Assembly: GCA_938039305.1 (NCBI GenBank)
Contig: CALHUZ010000573.1
Span: 1 to 7,521 of the forward strand
DNA from: an uncultured Saprospiraceae bacterium
GTDB taxonomy: Bacteria; Bacteroidota; Bacteroidia; Chitinophagales; Saprospiraceae
DNA length: 7,521 nucleotides
Reading direction: 5' to 3'
Part shown: positions 6,075 to 7,521 of the stretch, piece after piece
How the letters are laid out: every line of letters starts with the position of its first letter
Position numbering within the stretch: the stretch's first letter is position 1
Made by a program: the position numbers and the translations under genes
The notes under the pieces: model-generated
Seen by the model: the letters and a program-made list of their open reading frames with translations, nothing else
Database searches by the model: none
Told to the model about the DNA's origin: nothing

Positions 6075-6121
6075 ACATATTAAGTAGTCTGAACTTAATG
6101 TAATCCAATTAATAGAGATAA

Positions 6122-6883
6122 ATGAAGGTTGTTATAATAGAAGATGAGATTAATGCTTTTGAATATCTCCAGTCGATCCTTTTGAAAGTAGAGCCTTCAG
6201 CTGAGGTTGTCATTCATCTGGATAGTGTAAAGTCCTCGGTTAATTTTTTTCAAAACAACAGTGATTTCGATCTCATATTTATGGATATTCAGATTGCAGA
6301 TGGTCTAAGTTTTGAGATTTTTAATCATGTCCCACTTGCTAAGCCTGTGATTTTTACAACAGCTTATGATCAGTACGCTATAGAAGCGTTCAAGGTGCAT
6401 AGTGTAGATTATCTGCTCAAGCCAATCCATGTTGATGATTTGCGGAAGTCTATAGACAAGTACAAAGATCTTTATCAAAATGATACAGGTGTGTCTTCAG
6501 AGATCATCATGAAAATGATGGGCCAGCTCAATCGTAAGAAGAAGAATCGTTGTCTTGTTAAAAAAGGTGGTCACTATGAGTATGTCAATGTTGAGGATAT
6601 CGCTTACGTCATGTCAGAAGACAGCATCACCTTCTTGCATACATTTGACGATAAGCGATTTATATATGCCAAGACGATTGAGCAGCTCTACGGAGAGCTT
6701 GATAGTGACCAGTTTTATCAAATCAATAGGAGTCATATAGTCAATAGCACGGCTGTGTCAGAGATTCACCCTTTCCTGAACCAAAGGTTAAAACTTTTGT
6801 TAACTCCCAAGTCGTCAAGAGAGAAAGAGTTCATTGTAAGTCGACAAAGACTTATGCCTTTTAAGCAATGGATGGATAGATGA
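6122..6883 (+). CDS. LytTR-family response regulator
   Basis: This 253-residue protein has a receiver domain (about 1-118) with the acidic pair Glu7-Asp8, phosphoacceptor Asp55 in LIFMDIQIADG, Thr79/Thr80 and Lys100 in YLLKPIHVDDL. The receiver catalytic set is therefore complete. A linker with a Lys/Arg-rich patch (NRKKKNR) leads to a C-terminal LytTR DNA-binding domain (about 145-250). Typical blocks there are VNVEDIAYVMSED, FYQINRSHIVNSTAV and EFIVSRQRLMPFKQWM. It acts in the cytosol as the phosphorylation-dependent transcription factor partner of the kinase upstream. In Bacteroidota such pairs are numerous and control varied genes. I did not find a clear pair of LytTR direct-repeat binding sites in this window. 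Candidate targets are its own operon and the TolC-like gene 108 bp downstream. Confidence 0.94.
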   Translation: MKVVIIEDEINAFEYLQSILLKVEPSAEVVIHLDSVKSSVNFFQNNSDFDLIFMDIQIADGLSFEIFNHVPLAKPVIFTTAYDQYAIEAFKVHSVDYLLKPIHVDDLRKSIDKYKDLYQNDTGVSSEIIMKMMGQLNRKKKNRCLVKKGGHYEYVNVEDIAYVMSEDSITFLHTFDDKRFIYAKTIEQLYGELDSDQFYQINRSHIVNSTAVSEIHPFLNQRLKLLLTPKSSREKEFIVSRQRLMPFKQWMDR

Positions 6884-6908
6884 CAAGAAGCTGACATAGT
6901 TTAGGCTT

Positions 6909-6934
6909 TTGAACCGTCTTTTTAGATGGTTTAA
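6909..6934 (+). terminator. Hairpin after the response regulator gene, possible terminator
   Basis: TTGAACCGTC (6909-6918) pairs with GATGGTTTAA (6925-6934) across a TTTTTA loop. It is a 10-bp stem with two G-U wobbles, 25 bases after the regulator stop codon. No T run follows, so it may be a weak terminator, an attenuator or a transcript end stabiliser. Its position suggests it marks the end of the two-component operon. Confidence 0.4.
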
Positions 6935-6950
6935 CGGATTTGGTAGTCGT

Positions 6951-6977
6951 CTTAAGATCAAGAATATTGATCTTGAG
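6951..6977. promoter_or_regulatory. Strong inverted repeat just before the TolC-like gene
   Basis: CTTAAGATCAA (6951-6961), loop GAATA, and TTGATCTTGAG (6967-6977) form an 11-bp stem with a single G-U wobble, ending 13 bases before the ATG. As DNA it could be an operator; efflux outer-membrane genes often follow a dyad bound by a TetR-type repressor. As RNA it would hold GAG of the only purine-rich GAGG (6975-6978) before the start and could affect translation. Which of these applies is not decided by the sequence. Confidence 0.4.
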
Positions 6978-6990
6978 GTATTGTGATTTA

Positions 6991-7521
6991 ATGAAGAACT
7001 TCCCTACGTATTTTATCTTTTGGTTGGCCATGCTGTTGTCGCTTATGATACAGAGTCAAGGCACCAGTGTTTTAGATCAATATGTAGATCAAGCGCTGTC
7101 CAATAATCTATCACTTCAGCGAATCAGTCTATCGGAGGCTCGACAATCAAGCATAGTAGATCAAGCTCAGAAACGATGGCAACCCAATGTGGATCTTAAT
7201 GCGAACTATCTCTTTGCTGAAGGAGGGAGGAAGTTGCTATTTCCTATAGGAGATCTTTTTAATCCTGCTTATGGAGCTTTGAATCAACTAACTGGTACAG
7301 AACAGTTTCCTACAGATCTCGAGAACGTCGAGACACAATTGACGCCCAATAATTTCATAGATGCTAACCTGACGATCACAAAGCCGATCATTAATAGCGC
7401 AATCAAGCATAATGTCCTGATTCAAAAAGCACTGTTGAACTTAAGTGCCGCTGATAGAAATATACAGAGGAATGAGCTAACCTTTCAAGTAAAGCAAGCT
7501 TACTTCAACTATTGTAAGACA
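6991..7521 (+). CDS. TolC-like outer-membrane efflux protein, 3' part beyond the window
   Basis: The frame runs 177 codons from ATG to the last base without a stop. It begins with a signal peptide (MKNFPTYFIFWLAMLLSLMIQSQG). The OEP/TolC repeat start then appears: VLDQYVDQALSNNLSLQRISLSEARQ, a helix, and KRWQPNVDLNANYLFAEGGR, where the W/L-P-x-V-D block enters the outer-membrane barrel. FPIGDLFNPAYGALNQLTG and LTPNNFIDANLTITKPIINSAI are typical of Bacteroidota TolC homologues, and a long amphipathic helix (LLNLSAADRNIQRNELTFQVKQAYFNY) follows. TolC-type trimers form the exit duct for RND, ABC or MFS pumps. The partner adaptor and pump genes would be expected just to the right but are not in view. 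Full family length is about 430-480 residues, so roughly 40 percent is seen. Confidence 0.9.
   Translation, partial: MKNFPTYFIFWLAMLLSLMIQSQGTSVLDQYVDQALSNNLSLQRISLSEARQSSIVDQAQKRWQPNVDLNANYLFAEGGRKLLFPIGDLFNPAYGALNQLTGTEQFPTDLENVETQLTPNNFIDANLTITKPIINSAIKHNVLIQKALLNLSAADRNIQRNELTFQVKQAYFNYCKT

Noticed and set aside
6555..6740. Second plus-strand frame inside the LytTR regulator gene
   Set aside because: It is a frame-shifted copy of the DNA-binding domain region with no family features.
6884..6990. LytTR direct-repeat binding sites before the TolC-like gene
   Set aside because: Some short AACCG/AACGG-like words occur, but not as a correctly spaced pair, so no site is called.

Overview
The window looks like ordinary chromosome from a member of the Bacteroidota. 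The evidence is the low-GC, AT-rich spacers, the general lack of strong Shine-Dalgarno sites, a LytS-type kinase paired with a LytTR regulator, a small secreted protein with a TonB C-terminal-like domain, and a TolC-type protein with the sequence style common in that phylum. The genus cannot be fixed from the sequence alone. There are nine protein genes, two of them cut by the window edges. I see no RNA gene, CRISPR array, insertion sequence or prophage signature.

Layout. (1) 1-401, minus strand: the N-terminal part of a GNAT acetyltransferase, running off the left edge. (2) 570-1643, plus strand: a saccharopine dehydrogenase / lysine 6-dehydrogenase family oxidoreductase. It converges on an Lrp/AsnC regulator (1664-2125, minus), and a perfect 12-bp hairpin that includes the lrp stop codon lies between them. 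(3) 2270-4202, minus strand: a tightly packed three-gene unit. It begins with a secreted protein of two NTF2/SnoaL-like domains, abuts a Rossmann-DUF2520 protein with no gap, and ends with a 92-residue uncharacterised protein that overlaps the previous gene by 14 bp. (4) 4465-4890, plus strand: a secreted TonB_C-like protein followed by a good intrinsic terminator. (5) 5013-6883, plus strand: a four-helix membrane LytS-type histidine kinase and its LytTR response regulator. (6) From 6991, plus strand: the first 177 codons of a TolC-like outer-membrane factor, behind two strong inverted repeats.

How the genes may work together. The lysine-type dehydrogenase beside an Lrp regulator suggests amino-acid-responsive control of lysine or related metabolism. 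This is inferred from position and from what Lrp proteins usually do. A dyad overlaps the best promoter candidate of the Lrp gene and fits autoregulation. The kinase and regulator form a complete two-component pair. The TolC-like gene downstream could be a target, but two hairpins in the spacer make independent control equally possible. The three-gene minus-strand unit is probably cotranscribed and translationally coupled, but its shared role is unknown. I found no convincing new multi-gene system. The items most worth a second look are that unit, the dyads near the Lrp and dehydrogenase genes, and the paired hairpins before the TolC-like gene.
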